This document shows, piece after piece, positions 18,010 through 26,733 of a stretch of 64,000 nt of DNA. Both the position numbers and the translations under genes were made by a program. The stretch comes from Alphaproteobacteria bacterium (lineage in GTDB: Bacteria > Pseudomonadota > Alphaproteobacteria > Rhodospirillales > WMHbin7), in assembly GCA_015232335.1 (NCBI GenBank), contig JADFZV010000005.1, forward strand, positions 57,628 to 121,627. The letters run 5' to 3'. The notes beneath the pieces were generated by a model that was given only the letters and a program-made list of their open reading frames with translations, had not been told where the DNA came from and made no database searches. Position 1 is the stretch's first letter; each line of letters begins with the position of its first letter.

Positions 18010-19014
18010 CTAACTCAGCTTGATCTTCTGCATCATCTTGATGTTGAAATAGCGCGGGTCCTCCAGCGAATCCGGCAGCTTTCCCGCCTTGAAGGCCACC
18101 ACCAGATCGCGCACAGCATCCTCGATGGTGTGGCTGGGCACGAAGCCCAGTTCCTTGCGCATCTTTTCGCTGGAGACATGATACGAGCGCGGATCGTTGG
18201 TCGGCAGAACATCGACCGCCAGATCGCCCCCCACCACCTTCTTCACGATATCGGCCAGATCGAACAGGGTGTGATTCTCAAAGCCCGCGTTCCATATCTT
18301 GCCGTCGATCTTCTCGTCAACCTGATCCAGGATGAACAGATACAGATCGCACATATCCTCGATATGGATGTTGGGCCGCTTCTGAGCGCCGCCGAACACC
18401 TTGATGCGCCCGGTATGATAGGCCAGATTGGTCAGGATATTGACCACCACGTCCAGGCGCTGCCTGGGCGCATAGCCGCAGACGGTGGCCGGGCGCACGA
18501 CGCAGGCGACGAAACCAGGAGCGCGCTCTTCCATCAGTTCATGCTCGCACAGGGCCTTGAATTTCGAATAATCGGTCAAAGGCTCAAGCGGCAGATCCTC
18601 GGTCACCTCGGGATCGTCCTTGATGCCGTAGACCGAAGACGACGAGGCATAGACGAAGCGCTTGACGCCTGCCTTTTTGGAAGCCTGCACCAGGGGGCGA
18701 AAGGCTTCGTAATTAATCGATTTTCCCAGATGCGGGTCGAGATCGTAGCTGGGGTCGTTGGAAATGCAGGCCAGATGAATGACGGCGTCGCAGCCTGTCA
18801 AAGCATCGGCCACCAGCTTGGGATCGCGCAGATCGCCCTTGACCTCGCGAAGGGCCGGATTGCCCTTGAGTTGGGCGAAGATGTCGTCGCCATACATGTA
18901 AAGATCAAGCACCGTCACCTTATGACCGGCTTCGATAAGCTTGGGAACCAGGCGGCTGCCGACATAGCCCGCCCCACCCGTCACCAGAACCGACCAGATT
19001 TTCTTAGCAGACAT
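18010..19014 (-). CDS. NAD-dependent epimerase/dehydratase (extended SDR, 334 aa)
   Basis: An extended SDR with VLVTGGAGYVGSRLV as the NAD-binding loop, the acidic GDLRD turn, HLACISND, and the catalytic YASSSSVYG plus YSKFK (YxxxK) pair. RPATVCGYAPRQRLD is the substrate-binding region. Similar proteins act on UDP- or dTDP-sugars in surface polysaccharide pathways as 4-epimerases, dehydratases or reductases; the substrate is not clear. The C-terminus VSSEKMRKELGF is typical of the family. It lies 15 bases downstream of another SDR gene on the same strand, so both are probably made together. Confidence 0.85.
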   Translation of the reverse strand: MSAKKIWSVLVTGGAGYVGSRLVPKLIEAGHKVTVLDLYMYGDDIFAQLKGNPALREVKGDLRDPKLVADALTGCDAVIHLACISNDPSYDLDPHLGKSINYEAFRPLVQASKKAGVKRFVYASSSSVYGIKDDPEVTEDLPLEPLTDYSKFKALCEHELMEERAPGFVACVVRPATVCGYAPRQRLDVVVNILTNLAYHTGRIKVFGGAQKRPNIHIEDMCDLYLFILDQVDEKIDGKIWNAGFENHTLFDLADIVKKVVGGDLAVDVLPTNDPRSYHVSSEKMRKELGFVPSHTIEDAVRDLVVAFKAGKLPDSLEDPRYFNIKMMQKIKLS

Positions 19015-19029
19015 GACGGAACTCCTTTC

Positions 19030-20040
19030 CTAATTCTTTCCCAGATATTTGAACCAATCCACGGTCGCTTCGCTGATGGCGGCGGGCGTCCACAAGGGGG
19101 CTTCGCGCCAGTAATCGATCTTACCCAGAACCATGGCCACACCCGCCTCGAAACTGATCTCGGGCCGCCAGCCCAGTTTTTCGCCGATCCACTTGGTATC
19201 GGCATATGTGCAATCCGGCTCGCCCGGGCGTTTGGGAATATAGGTCACAGGTCCTCCCAGCAACTCAACCAGCCGATTGACGCTTTGATGCGCCCCCGAT
19301 CCGACATTCAGAATCTCGCCCGCCAGATCAGACCCTGCCGCCATCACGAAAGCATTGGCCACATCGGTGACATAGGTGAAATCGCGGGTCTGTGTGCCAT
19401 CGCCGACCACGGTGAAGGGCTGGTTGCCTAGTTTTTGGCGCAAGAACACCCCGAAGACGGCGCCATAGGTGCCCGCCGTGCGCGAGCGCGTGCCATAGAC
19501 ATTGAACAAGCGCAGCGCCACAGCAGGCAGGCCATAGACCTTGTGCCAATGCATGACCTGGCTTTCGCCGATCCATTTGGTCAGCGCATAGGGATACATC
19601 GGACGAATCTCGGCGCTTTCCGGGGTGGGATAGATATCCGGAATGCCGTAGCAGGAAGACGAGGCGGCATAGACGAAGCGCTTGACCCCGGCGGCGCGCG
19701 AAGCTTCCAGAACCGAAATCGTGCCATCAACATTGGCCCGGTGATAATCGAGCGGATGCTGAATCGAAGGGACGATATCAGCCAGAGCGGCCAGATGGAA
19801 AACCCATTGGGCACCCCGGAAGGCCTCGCCCAATCCGTCAAGCTCGGCGATATCCGCTTCGAAAATCTTGAGCGCCGGGTTGCCCGCCAGATGGGCCAGA
19901 TTTCCCGCATGTCCGGTCGAGAAATTATCGACGACATGGACATGATGTCCGTCCGCCAGCAGCCGATCGACGACATGGCTTCCGATGAAGCCCGCCCCTC
20001 CGGTAACGACGCACAACTTCTTTTCCATTTCCATTTCCAT
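19030..20040 (-). CDS. UDP-glucose 4-epimerase-like NAD-dependent epimerase
   Basis: An extended SDR with CVVTGGAGFIGSHVV, the FEADIAEL acidic turn, FHLAALADIVPSIQ, YAASSSCYG and the active-site YALTK. The LRLFNVYGTRSRTAG stretch and RDFTYVTDVANAF are typical of WbpP/GalE-type epimerases of UDP-GlcA, UDP-GalNAc or dTDP-sugars. The start is unclear: a (TGGAAA)4 repeat at 20022-20045 puts in-frame ATGs at 20040, 20034 and 20028, and a GTG lies at 20052. The ATG at 20040 is chosen because GGAG lies about 11 bases upstream, whereas the GTG is too close to it. It probably epimerises a sugar nucleotide for the locus. Confidence 0.85.
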   Translation of the reverse strand: MEMEMEKKLCVVTGGAGFIGSHVVDRLLADGHHVHVVDNFSTGHAGNLAHLAGNPALKIFEADIAELDGLGEAFRGAQWVFHLAALADIVPSIQHPLDYHRANVDGTISVLEASRAAGVKRFVYAASSSCYGIPDIYPTPESAEIRPMYPYALTKWIGESQVMHWHKVYGLPAVALRLFNVYGTRSRTAGTYGAVFGVFLRQKLGNQPFTVVGDGTQTRDFTYVTDVANAFVMAAGSDLAGEILNVGSGAHQSVNRLVELLGGPVTYIPKRPGEPDCTYADTKWIGEKLGWRPEISFEAGVAMVLGKIDYWREAPLWTPAAISEATVDWFKYLGKN

Positions 20041-20045
20041 TTCCA
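20022..20045. repeat. Hexanucleotide tandem repeat (TTTCCA)4 at a start codon
   Basis: Four perfect six-base units cover the translation start of the epimerase gene. On the coding strand each unit offers an ATG preceded by GGAA, encoding Met-Glu repeats. Unit gain or loss would not shift the frame but would change the number and spacing of possible start codons. Confidence 0.85.
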
Positions 20046-20102
20046 AACCCACTCCGTCAGCCTGCTCCGCATATTCCTTTATGAAGGTTAAGAAAATCCT
20101 CT

Positions 20103-21239
20103 TTATCCGTCTTGGGGCAGTTCCAATCCCGTCAGCCCCGCCATCCCCCAGGCATCGCCGTTATAGGGCTGGCCGGGTCCCGCCTCGATATAGGCCTGGG
20201 CCATGCCTGCGGCCCTCAGAAAGGAAAGGCGCCAAGAACCATCCTCTTGCGACGGCGTAGCCAGATTTGCCAGCCGCTTGCAAATTCCGAAGGGCATGCG
20301 CAGATAGGATTCTCGAACCCGGCCCGAGCCCAGAGCGACCAACAGGAACAAAGCCGCCACATGATCGGGCGCTCCCGCCCATTCCGGCAGGCCGCGCAAG
20401 GAAAACCAGCTTTCGCGGTCGAGCAGCAGAAAATCCCCGGCTTGCCCTGTCGGATAATCGGCAAAGAACAGGCGGGCTCTTTTGCGCTCGCGCTGCACCC
20501 CCAGGCTTTCTTGGAACATCAGTCCGATATTGCGCCACTCGGCCGACAGGATTTTCCAGGCCAGCCCCAGGCGGGCCGAAAAGGCAAGGCTGGAAGGAGC
20601 CTTCAGAAACGCCCAGGCCGAGCGCAGAACGAAACGGCTTTCGGCAAGAAAGGTGAGGGCCAGAAGACCGAACTGCCCCCAGCTGTCGATATATTTGTCC
20701 GAAGGCACTCGAAGCGTTGCCACATCGATTCCGTCCGCCTTGAGGTCGATAGTCTCGCGTCTTGTCTGAATCGCCGCCAGTCGCGCCTCTTCCCCCGAAC
20801 CCTCGAAATCATAGCGGTCGCCCAGATAAAGACGGCCCTTTTCAAGCTGGCCTGAGCCCAGGAAACGAAACATCTCGTCTGAAAGGAAAATGTCAGCGCG
20901 GCTTAACAGCACCCATTGGCCCCGGCTGCGACGCAGGCCGATATTCTGGGCCAGATGCAAGAACGCAGAAACCTTGTCAGCATGCGGCAAACCGTCATGA
21001 ACCTCTGCGGGAATCTTCAGCAGGCGCAACCTGCATCGCGAATTGCCCTGATTGAGGGACGCCACCAAATCATCCAGTCCCCCCTCCCCAGGTCGAGCCT
21101 TCCATTCGACTAGGATCAGTTCGGCATCGATGCCATGGCGCGAAAATCCATCCTGCCACGAAGTCAGGATGGACCTGATAGGCGCCAGATCGCTCGCATC
21201 GGCCAGCGGAATGACGACGGAAAGAAAGGGAGACATCAT
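20103..21239 (-). CDS. GT2-like glycosyltransferase family protein, paralogue of 13989-15197
   Basis: The start FLSVVIPLADASD is a GT-A first strand, ELILVEWKARP the next, and LSRADIFLSDEM matches the DxD-like position of the paralogue (TNIDILFSDEL). AGDFLLLDRESWFSLRGLPE and YNGDAWGMAG correspond to later paralogue blocks. The ATG at 21239 overlaps the folP stop as ATGA, so it is preferred to upstream codons that would read through folP. The length is 378 residues. It is the last gene of the folP run, in the place where many alphaproteobacteria carry glmM, and it links the housekeeping operon to the glycan locus. Its donor and acceptor are unknown. Confidence 0.75.
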   Translation of the reverse strand: MMSPFLSVVIPLADASDLAPIRSILTSWQDGFSRHGIDAELILVEWKARPGEGGLDDLVASLNQGNSRCRLRLLKIPAEVHDGLPHADKVSAFLHLAQNIGLRRSRGQWVLLSRADIFLSDEMFRFLGSGQLEKGRLYLGDRYDFEGSGEEARLAAIQTRRETIDLKADGIDVATLRVPSDKYIDSWGQFGLLALTFLAESRFVLRSAWAFLKAPSSLAFSARLGLAWKILSAEWRNIGLMFQESLGVQRERKRARLFFADYPTGQAGDFLLLDRESWFSLRGLPEWAGAPDHVAALFLLVALGSGRVRESYLRMPFGICKRLANLATPSQEDGSWRLSFLRAAGMAQAYIEAGPGQPYNGDAWGMAGLTGLELPQDG

Positions 21240-22216
21240 GGCGCCATCCCCGAAGCCGCCTGCCAGACGCGCAAGGCCTGGGCCGTCTCGGCAACATCGT
21301 GAACACGCAGAATCTGCGCTCCTTGGGTTGCCCCCCACAGGGCGGCAGCCAGAGATCCCGGCAATCGTTCCTGGCTGGGAATGCCGCCGCACAGATGGGC
21401 GATGAAGCTTTTGCGTGACACGCCAAGCAATAGCGGACAGCCGATCTCGCAAAATTTGCGCAAGCCCTTCAAGAGCGCCAGATTATGGTCGAGCGACTTG
21501 CCAAAGCCGATGCCGGGATCGATGGCGATTCGCTCGCGCGCGATGCCTTCGGCCTCGCACAGGGCGACGCGGGCGGCCAGCCAGTCATGAACCTCGCCAA
21601 GACAATCGTCATAATGGGGGGCGTCCTGCATGTCACCGGGCTCGCCTTGCATATGCATGATCACGGCATAAGCCCCCGACTCGCGCACGATGCGCCGCAT
21701 TTCCCGATCATTAAGGCCAGTGATGTCATTGACGATGCGCGCCCCCGCCTTGAGAGCGGCCACAATGACAGAAGGATGACGGCTATCGATGGAAACCACG
21801 GCGCCGCGTCCGGCCAGCGCCCGGACGACGGGAATCACGCGCTCTGACTCGACACTTTCCAGAACAGGCGCAGCGCCGGGGCGGGTTGATTCGCCACCGA
21901 CATCCAGAATGTCAGCACCTTCCTCCAACAGGCGACGCCCCTGCGTCACCGCCATTTCAGGCAGGGCGTAAAGCCCCCCGTCGTGAAAACTGTCGGGTGT
22001 TACGTTGATGATGCCCATGAGAAGCGGTCGCTCCAGAGCAGATCGTCTTAAATCGATGCCGACATCCGGCTTGGATTTAAGACGATCTGCTCTGCAAATT
22101 TGTTCGGGCGAACGATTCACGTCTAATTCCGAGTCACCAGAGTGACTCGGAATTAGACGATCGTGCGCCAGAGGAACGCCCGCGAAATGCGTCGTCGGCT
22201 CCCTGTCCGGCCCCAT
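21236..22216 (-). CDS. folP: Dihydropteroate synthase
   Basis: It condenses p-aminobenzoate with dihydropterin pyrophosphate in folate synthesis. The core starts near residue 63 with RPLLMGIINVTPDSF, followed by DILDVGGESTRPGA, SIDSRHP, NDITGL, AIDPGIGFGKS and GVSRKSF, all diagnostic. The ATG at 22214-22216 overlaps the ftsH stop as TGATG, so translational coupling supports this start. That leaves about 60 residues before the core, of which 17-61 are encoded by a palindromic repeat (22035-22169) also found at 37987-38126. This extension is unusual for the enzyme, and whether the protein tolerates it or starts elsewhere is not known. Confidence 0.93.
   Translation of the reverse strand: MGPDREPTTHFAGVPLAHDRLIPSHSGDSELDVNRSPEQICRADRLKSKPDVGIDLRRSALERPLLMGIINVTPDSFHDGGLYALPEMAVTQGRRLLEEGADILDVGGESTRPGAAPVLESVESERVIPVVRALAGRGAVVSIDSRHPSVIVAALKAGARIVNDITGLNDREMRRIVRESGAYAVIMHMQGEPGDMQDAPHYDDCLGEVHDWLAARVALCEAEGIARERIAIDPGIGFGKSLDHNLALLKGLRKFCEIGCPLLLGVSRKSFIAHLCGGIPSQERLPGSLAAALWGATQGAQILRVHDVAETAQALRVWQAASGMAP
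22035..22169. repeat. Palindromic repeat element, copy A, inside folP
   Basis: Two hairpins in tandem. Hairpin 1 has perfect 20-base arms (22035-22054 and 22074-22093). Hairpin 2 has perfect 18-base arms (22120-22137 and 22142-22159) with a four-base loop. The stretch 22087-22169 aligns with 38044-38126 at about 84% by eye. It lies wholly within the folP reading frame without a stop. Confidence 0.88.
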
Positions 22217-24141
22217 CAGGCGCCGGGCAGCGGTTCCGGTCCCGCCTCAAGTCCCGGCGGTTTGGGCCGCGCCGTGGTGGGGACGCTGGAACGCCGTCCA
22301 CCCTCGCTGGGCTTGATATCGTTGGGATCGGGGCGATGAATATCCTCGCCCGCCATCAAGCCCTTCACGTCATCTCCCGAAAGGGATTCATATTCCAAAA
22401 GGGCCTTGGCCAGCTTGTGCATGTCGTCCAGATGCTCGGTCAGAATGCGCTTGGCTGTGGCCTCGCCCTCGTCGATCAAAAGGCGCACTTCCTCATCGAT
22501 GATCCGCGCCGTGGCTTCGGAAACATTCTGCGTCTGCGTCACCGAATGGCCCAGGAAGATTTCCTGTTCATTGGCGTTGTAGCGGATCGGCCCCAACCTG
22601 TCGCTCATGCCGTATTCAGTCACCATGGCTCTGGCCATGCGGGTGGCCTGCTGAATATCGTTTCCGGCACCCGTGGTGATCTTGTCTCTGCCGAAGATCA
22701 ATTCCTCGGCCACGCGCCCGCCAAAGGTCATGGCGATTCTGGCCTTGAACTCGCTTCTGGCAAAGCCCAGCCGGTCGCGCTCGGGCAGGCTCATGGTAAC
22801 GCCCAGCGCACGGCCACGCGGAATGATGGTGACCTTGTGCAAGGGGTCGCATTCGGGAAGGAAGATGTTGACCAGGGCGTGACCGGCTTCGTGATAGGCC
22901 GTCAGTTCCTTCTCCTTGTCGGTCATCACCATCGAGCGGCGCTCGGCCCCCATCATCACCTTGTCCTTGGCGTCTTCCATCTCGCTCATGGTAACAACGC
23001 GCTTGCCGCGCCGGGCTGCCAGCAGGGCGGCTTCGTTGACCAGATTGGCCAGATCGGCGCCCGAGAATCCGGGCGTACCCCTGGCAATGGTCTTGGCCTC
23101 GACATCGGGTGCCAGCGGCACCTTCTTCATATGGACCTTCAGAATCTGCTCGCGCCCCAGAATATCAGGATTGGGCACCACGACCTGACGGTCGAAGCGG
23201 CCCGGGCGCAAAAGTGCTGGGTCCAACACATCGGGGCGATTGGTGGCCGCGATCAGAATGACGCCCTCGTTGGCGTCAAAGCCATCCATTTCGACCAGCA
23301 ACTGGTTAAGCGTCTGCTCGCGCTCGTCATTGCCGCCGCCCAATCCTGCGCCACGATGACGCCCCACGGCGTCAATTTCGTCGATGAAGATGATGCAAGG
23401 CGCGTTCTTCTTGCCCTGCTCGAACATGTCGCGCACACGCGAAGCACCGACGCCCACGAACATCTCGACGAAGTCGGAGCCCGAGATGGTGAAAAAGGGC
23501 ACATTGGCCTCGCCCGCAATGGCTCTGGCCAGCAGGGTCTTACCCGTACCGGGGGGGCCCACCAGCAGAACGCCCTTAGGGATCTTGCCGCCAAGCCGCG
23601 TGAATTTCTGCGGGTCCTTCAGGAATTCGACGATTTCATGCAATTCCTGCTTGGCTTCCTCGATGCCCGCCACATCCTCGAAGGTGACGCGCCCAGTCTT
23701 CTCGGTCAGCAGCTTGGCCCTGGACTTGCCAAAGCCCATCGCCTTGCCGCTGCCCGACTGCATCTGGCGCATGAAAAAGACCCAAAAGCCGATCAGCAGC
23801 AGCATGGGGAACCACGAGATCAGCACCCCCCAGAAAGTGGGCGCGTTCTCTTCAGAAGGAGCCGCCGTGATGCGTACGCCGCTTTCGCGCAACTTGGGCA
23901 CCAGACCGGGATCGTCGGGCGCGTAGGTGTTGAAAGTTTTTCCATCGGCCAGACGGCCGGAAATCGTGCGCCCCTGAATCAGCACTTCCTTGACCTGATT
24001 GCCCTCGACCTCGGTCATGAATTCCGAAAAGGCGAGCGCATTGCCCGCCGCTCGGTGCGTGGGGGCTTGGAACATGTTGAACAACGCGACCAGAAGAAGG
24101 GCGATGATCAACCACACGGCCATGTTTTTACTGAAGTTCAA
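22216..24141 (-). CDS. ftsH: ATP-dependent zinc metalloprotease FtsH
   Basis: A membrane-anchored AAA+ protease of 641 residues that degrades misfolded and regulatory membrane and soluble proteins. Two transmembrane segments flank a periplasmic region (about residues 5-23 and 105-125). The AAA module has Walker A GPPGTGKT, Walker [12 protein letters not shown] and the second region of homology [19 protein letters not shown]. The zinc site is HEAGH near residue 418. The C-terminal tail is Pro- and Gly-rich. The length is usual for alphaproteobacteria. Its stop overlaps the folP start and tilS lies just upstream, the normal order in this class. Confidence 0.97.
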   Translation of the reverse strand: MNFSKNMAVWLIIALLLVALFNMFQAPTHRAAGNALAFSEFMTEVEGNQVKEVLIQGRTISGRLADGKTFNTYAPDDPGLVPKLRESGVRITAAPSEENAPTFWGVLISWFPMLLLIGFWVFFMRQMQSGSGKAMGFGKSRAKLLTEKTGRVTFEDVAGIEEAKQELHEIVEFLKDPQKFTRLGGKIPKGVLLVGPPGTGKTLLARAIAGEANVPFFTISGSDFVEMFVGVGASRVRDMFEQGKKNAPCIIFIDEIDAVGRHRGAGLGGGNDEREQTLNQLLVEMDGFDANEGVILIAATNRPDVLDPALLRPGRFDRQVVVPNPDILGREQILKVHMKKVPLAPDVEAKTIARGTPGFSGADLANLVNEAALLAARRGKRVVTMSEMEDAKDKVMMGAERRSMVMTDKEKELTAYHEAGHALVNIFLPECDPLHKVTIIPRGRALGVTMSLPERDRLGFARSEFKARIAMTFGGRVAEELIFGRDKITTGAGNDIQQATRMARAMVTEYGMSDRLGPIRYNANEQEIFLGHSVTQTQNVSEATARIIDEEVRLLIDEGEATAKRILTEHLDDMHKLAKALLEYESLSGDDVKGLMAGEDIHRPDPNDIKPSEGGRRSSVPTTARPKPPGLEAGPEPLPGA

Positions 24142-24218
24142 GGACGGAATCCTTTGCTATAAGGACATACGGGACACCAACAGAAACGCCGGTTAACAGA
24201 AGATAGGTACGCCATCTT

Positions 24219-25517
24219 CTAAGACAAGAGCAACGCAGACCCCAGAACGGCACGCCTGGGCAGAAAAATCAACTCTGTCAAAGAGTCGGGACACCGGCTC
24301 AGGCGTTTATACCCCAGAGCGGGCACGGCGAAAACACCTCTTGCATCGCTAAGGGCGGGCAGGCTCGCCCAGGCCAGAGCCGGAACGCCCTTGGATTTGA
24401 GGGTCGGATGGTCTTGAGCCAGTTTTTCCGCTTCCCTGGCCCCTAGCGCCCCCAGGCGGAGCCCCCGCTTTCTTGGGCCTAAGAACCGATAGCGCCCGTC
24501 CCAAACCCCCTCCTGGCCTGGAACCAGCTTCACCTGCTCCTGACAGGCTGCCGCCTCGCGCACGATCAGAATTTGCCCTTGGCGAGGGGCCAGTCGGCAC
24601 CCGGCCAGGGTGCATCCCTTCCAACTTTCCCCCCGCAACCTCTCCAGCAACGCATCCATCTGGTCCTCGCCGGGAAGAAAGGCCGCCCCGCTTAGGCTGG
24701 CCAGCATGCAGGCCAGGGCACGTCGCAGAATTTCGTCGGGCTCGGTCAGGCTTTGGCGCGCCAGCCAGGCGAATCCGAGGGCATCAAGACGGGCATGACG
24801 AGCCAGAAGAAGGGCCGCCTCGCCCTCAAGATGGCGCCGCAAGCGATGCAGCTTTCCAGCGCTGGCCGCAAGCGAGGCCGCACTCAGCCCCAATTCGGCC
24901 AGAAGCGGCGCCAGTTGGCGCAAGCGAACGCGTTCGAAGGCAAGATTGTCGTTGCTGGGATCTTCGATCCAGTCCTGGCCCCTGGCTTTCAGGTAATTGC
25001 GCAAACTGGCGCGATCGACGCCAAGCAGGGGGCGCAGCAGGCGGACATGGCGCATCGGCAGAACAGGCGACATTGCAGCCAACCCTTCCGCCCCGCTGCC
25101 CCGCGCCAGACGCAACAAAAGCGTTTCCGCCTGATCTTCCCGTTGGTGGGCGGTCATCAGATGCAGAATGCCTGCTTTCTTGCAGGCATTTTCCAGCAAG
25201 GCATAGCGGGCCAGACGCGCCGCCGCCATCTGCCCGGTTTTAGGCTTTTCGCCCTTCCAGGTGAGAATGCGATGGGCGATGCCATGGCACTTCATCCAGC
25301 GCTTCACCTCTGCCAATTCTGATGTCGAGCCTGTGCGCAGCCCATGATCAACTGAAAGCGCCAGAATGCTTCCGTTTCTCACCTTGGCCCATTGATGCGC
25401 CAAAAGAGCCAGGGCCAAACTGTCGGAACCGCCGGAAACCGCCACAGCGATCTCTGGCCGGGGCTCGAAAGGACCCAGTTTGGACATAAAGGCCGCAAAT
25501 TTCGCGTCATCAATCAT
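24219..25517 (-). CDS. tilS: tRNA(Ile)-lysidine synthase
   Basis: It adds lysine to C34 of tRNA-Ile2, letting it read AUA. The N-type ATP pyrophosphatase loop AVAVSGGSDSLALALL is at about residues 25-40, followed by SVDHGLR and the LMTAHQREDQAETLLLRLARGSG block, both family signatures. DPSNDNLAFERVRLR carries the conserved Arg region. The length of 432 residues is normal for this class. It lies between cpoB (46 bases upstream) and ftsH (77 bases downstream), the conserved alphaproteobacterial order. The essential role is known from the family, not shown here. Confidence 0.95.
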   Translation of the reverse strand: MIDDAKFAAFMSKLGPFEPRPEIAVAVSGGSDSLALALLAHQWAKVRNGSILALSVDHGLRTGSTSELAEVKRWMKCHGIAHRILTWKGEKPKTGQMAAARLARYALLENACKKAGILHLMTAHQREDQAETLLLRLARGSGAEGLAAMSPVLPMRHVRLLRPLLGVDRASLRNYLKARGQDWIEDPSNDNLAFERVRLRQLAPLLAELGLSAASLAASAGKLHRLRRHLEGEAALLLARHARLDALGFAWLARQSLTEPDEILRRALACMLASLSGAAFLPGEDQMDALLERLRGESWKGCTLAGCRLAPRQGQILIVREAAACQEQVKLVPGQEGVWDGRYRFLGPRKRGLRLGALGAREAEKLAQDHPTLKSKGVPALAWASLPALSDARGVFAVPALGYKRLSRCPDSLTELIFLPRRAVLGSALLLS

Positions 25518-25563
25518 CGGCCATCAGCTTAAAGCTGAAAGCCAAGGGTTGATAGCCGAAAGC

Positions 25564-26640
25564 CTACTTGCATCCCAAACGCTGGGTTTCGCTGGTCGCC
25601 TTGCGCTTGGCGGCATCGGCTGTGGCAACCGTCTTGTATTCCTTCAAAAGACGGGCATAGCTGGTGCAGGCTTCCTTCTTCTGGCCCAGAGCATCGAGCG
25701 AAAGCCCCAGCTTCAAGAGATTGTCGGCAGCCTTCGAGCTGTTGGGATATTTCTGATAGCCCTCGGCGAAAGCAACCGCCGCCTTCTGGTGGTCGCCCCG
25801 GACATAATAGGTCTCGCCCAGCCAGTATTGGGCATTGCCCGCCAACGCATCCTTGGGATTGGCTTGAATGAAGCCGCTGAAGGCCTTCTCGGCGCCATCG
25901 TAATCGCCACCGCGCAAAAGACCCAACGCCTTGTCATAGGCATCCTGGGGCTTTGCGGGGGTCGCAGGCGCAGATGGGGCTGCCGTCTGAGCGGGCGGCA
26001 CCGCCGTTCCTGCGGGCGGCGGCGGCTTGGCCGCCGAGGGGGGCTGCAAGGTTCCGCTTTTGCCGGTCTCGCCCGCCGGAGAGGCTGAAGTCGTTGCCCC
26101 CGCCGGTGGCTTCAAAACGATGGTCTCTTCGCCCGGCTTTGCCTGGGGCTGGGCCATCAGTTCCGGAGGGGGATTATGCTGCGGCACGGGTCCAGCGCCT
26201 GCCTGCGCCGGTTCCTGGCTTTGCTTGCGTTCGATCTCGCTAAAGCGCAGGTCATAGTCCTTGGCCATGCGTTCCAGGCGCTGGCTGTTCTGCGATTGCG
26301 CATGCCCCAATTCCTCCATGCGCCCGGTCATGCGGCGCATCTCGGCTTCCATGCGGTCAAGACGTTCTTGCAAGGCGATGACGGCATCGCTGGAATCGCC
26401 CACGACAGGCGCCGCAGATTGCGCCGCCCCTGAAGAGGTGGAAGTTGCGCCCGACGGCCCGCGATAAACCTGACGCTGCAGCGTCATCATCTCGCGCTCG
26501 ACACGGTCCAGACGGTCCAGAAGCGGGCGCACGTCCGATTGAGCGCTGGCAGGTGATGCAGCCAGGGCCAGGGCCATCAAGGGGGCGGCGAGAACAGCGG
26601 CGGACAAAGCTCCAAGGCGCATGCGATCAATTCCCTGCAA
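25564..26640 (-). CDS. cpoB: Tol-Pal system coordinator CpoB (YbgF)
   Basis: A periplasmic protein of 358 residues that links Tol-Pal function to peptidoglycan synthesis. It has a signal peptide (ALAASPASAQS near residue 30), an N-terminal coiled coil (ERLDRMEAEMRRMTGRMEELG), a long Pro/Ala/Gly-rich linker (about residues 140-235) and C-terminal TPRs beginning at DAYDKALGLLRGGDYDGAEKAF. This is the usual build. It sits 93 bases downstream of the first pal gene on the same strand, as expected in the tol operon. The very rich linker is longer than in E. coli. Confidence 0.93.
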   Translation of the reverse strand: MQGIDRMRLGALSAAVLAAPLMALALAASPASAQSDVRPLLDRLDRVEREMMTLQRQVYRGPSGATSTSSGAAQSAAPVVGDSSDAVIALQERLDRMEAEMRRMTGRMEELGHAQSQNSQRLERMAKDYDLRFSEIERKQSQEPAQAGAGPVPQHNPPPELMAQPQAKPGEETIVLKPPAGATTSASPAGETGKSGTLQPPSAAKPPPPAGTAVPPAQTAAPSAPATPAKPQDAYDKALGLLRGGDYDGAEKAFSGFIQANPKDALAGNAQYWLGETYYVRGDHQKAAVAFAEGYQKYPNSSKAADNLLKLGLSLDALGQKKEACTSYARLLKEYKTVATADAAKRKATSETQRLGCK

Positions 26641-26733
26641 CGAATCCGACTTAGAAAGGCGGGGGCCGCATTATAGATATGCAGCCCCCCCATGATCAAA
26701 ACCTAGGGACCGGAAAGAAGGTCCCCTTCCCGA

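Noticed and set aside
22336..24162. A 608-codon open frame on the plus strand
   Set aside because: It is antisense to ftsH along its whole length and has no recognisable domain.
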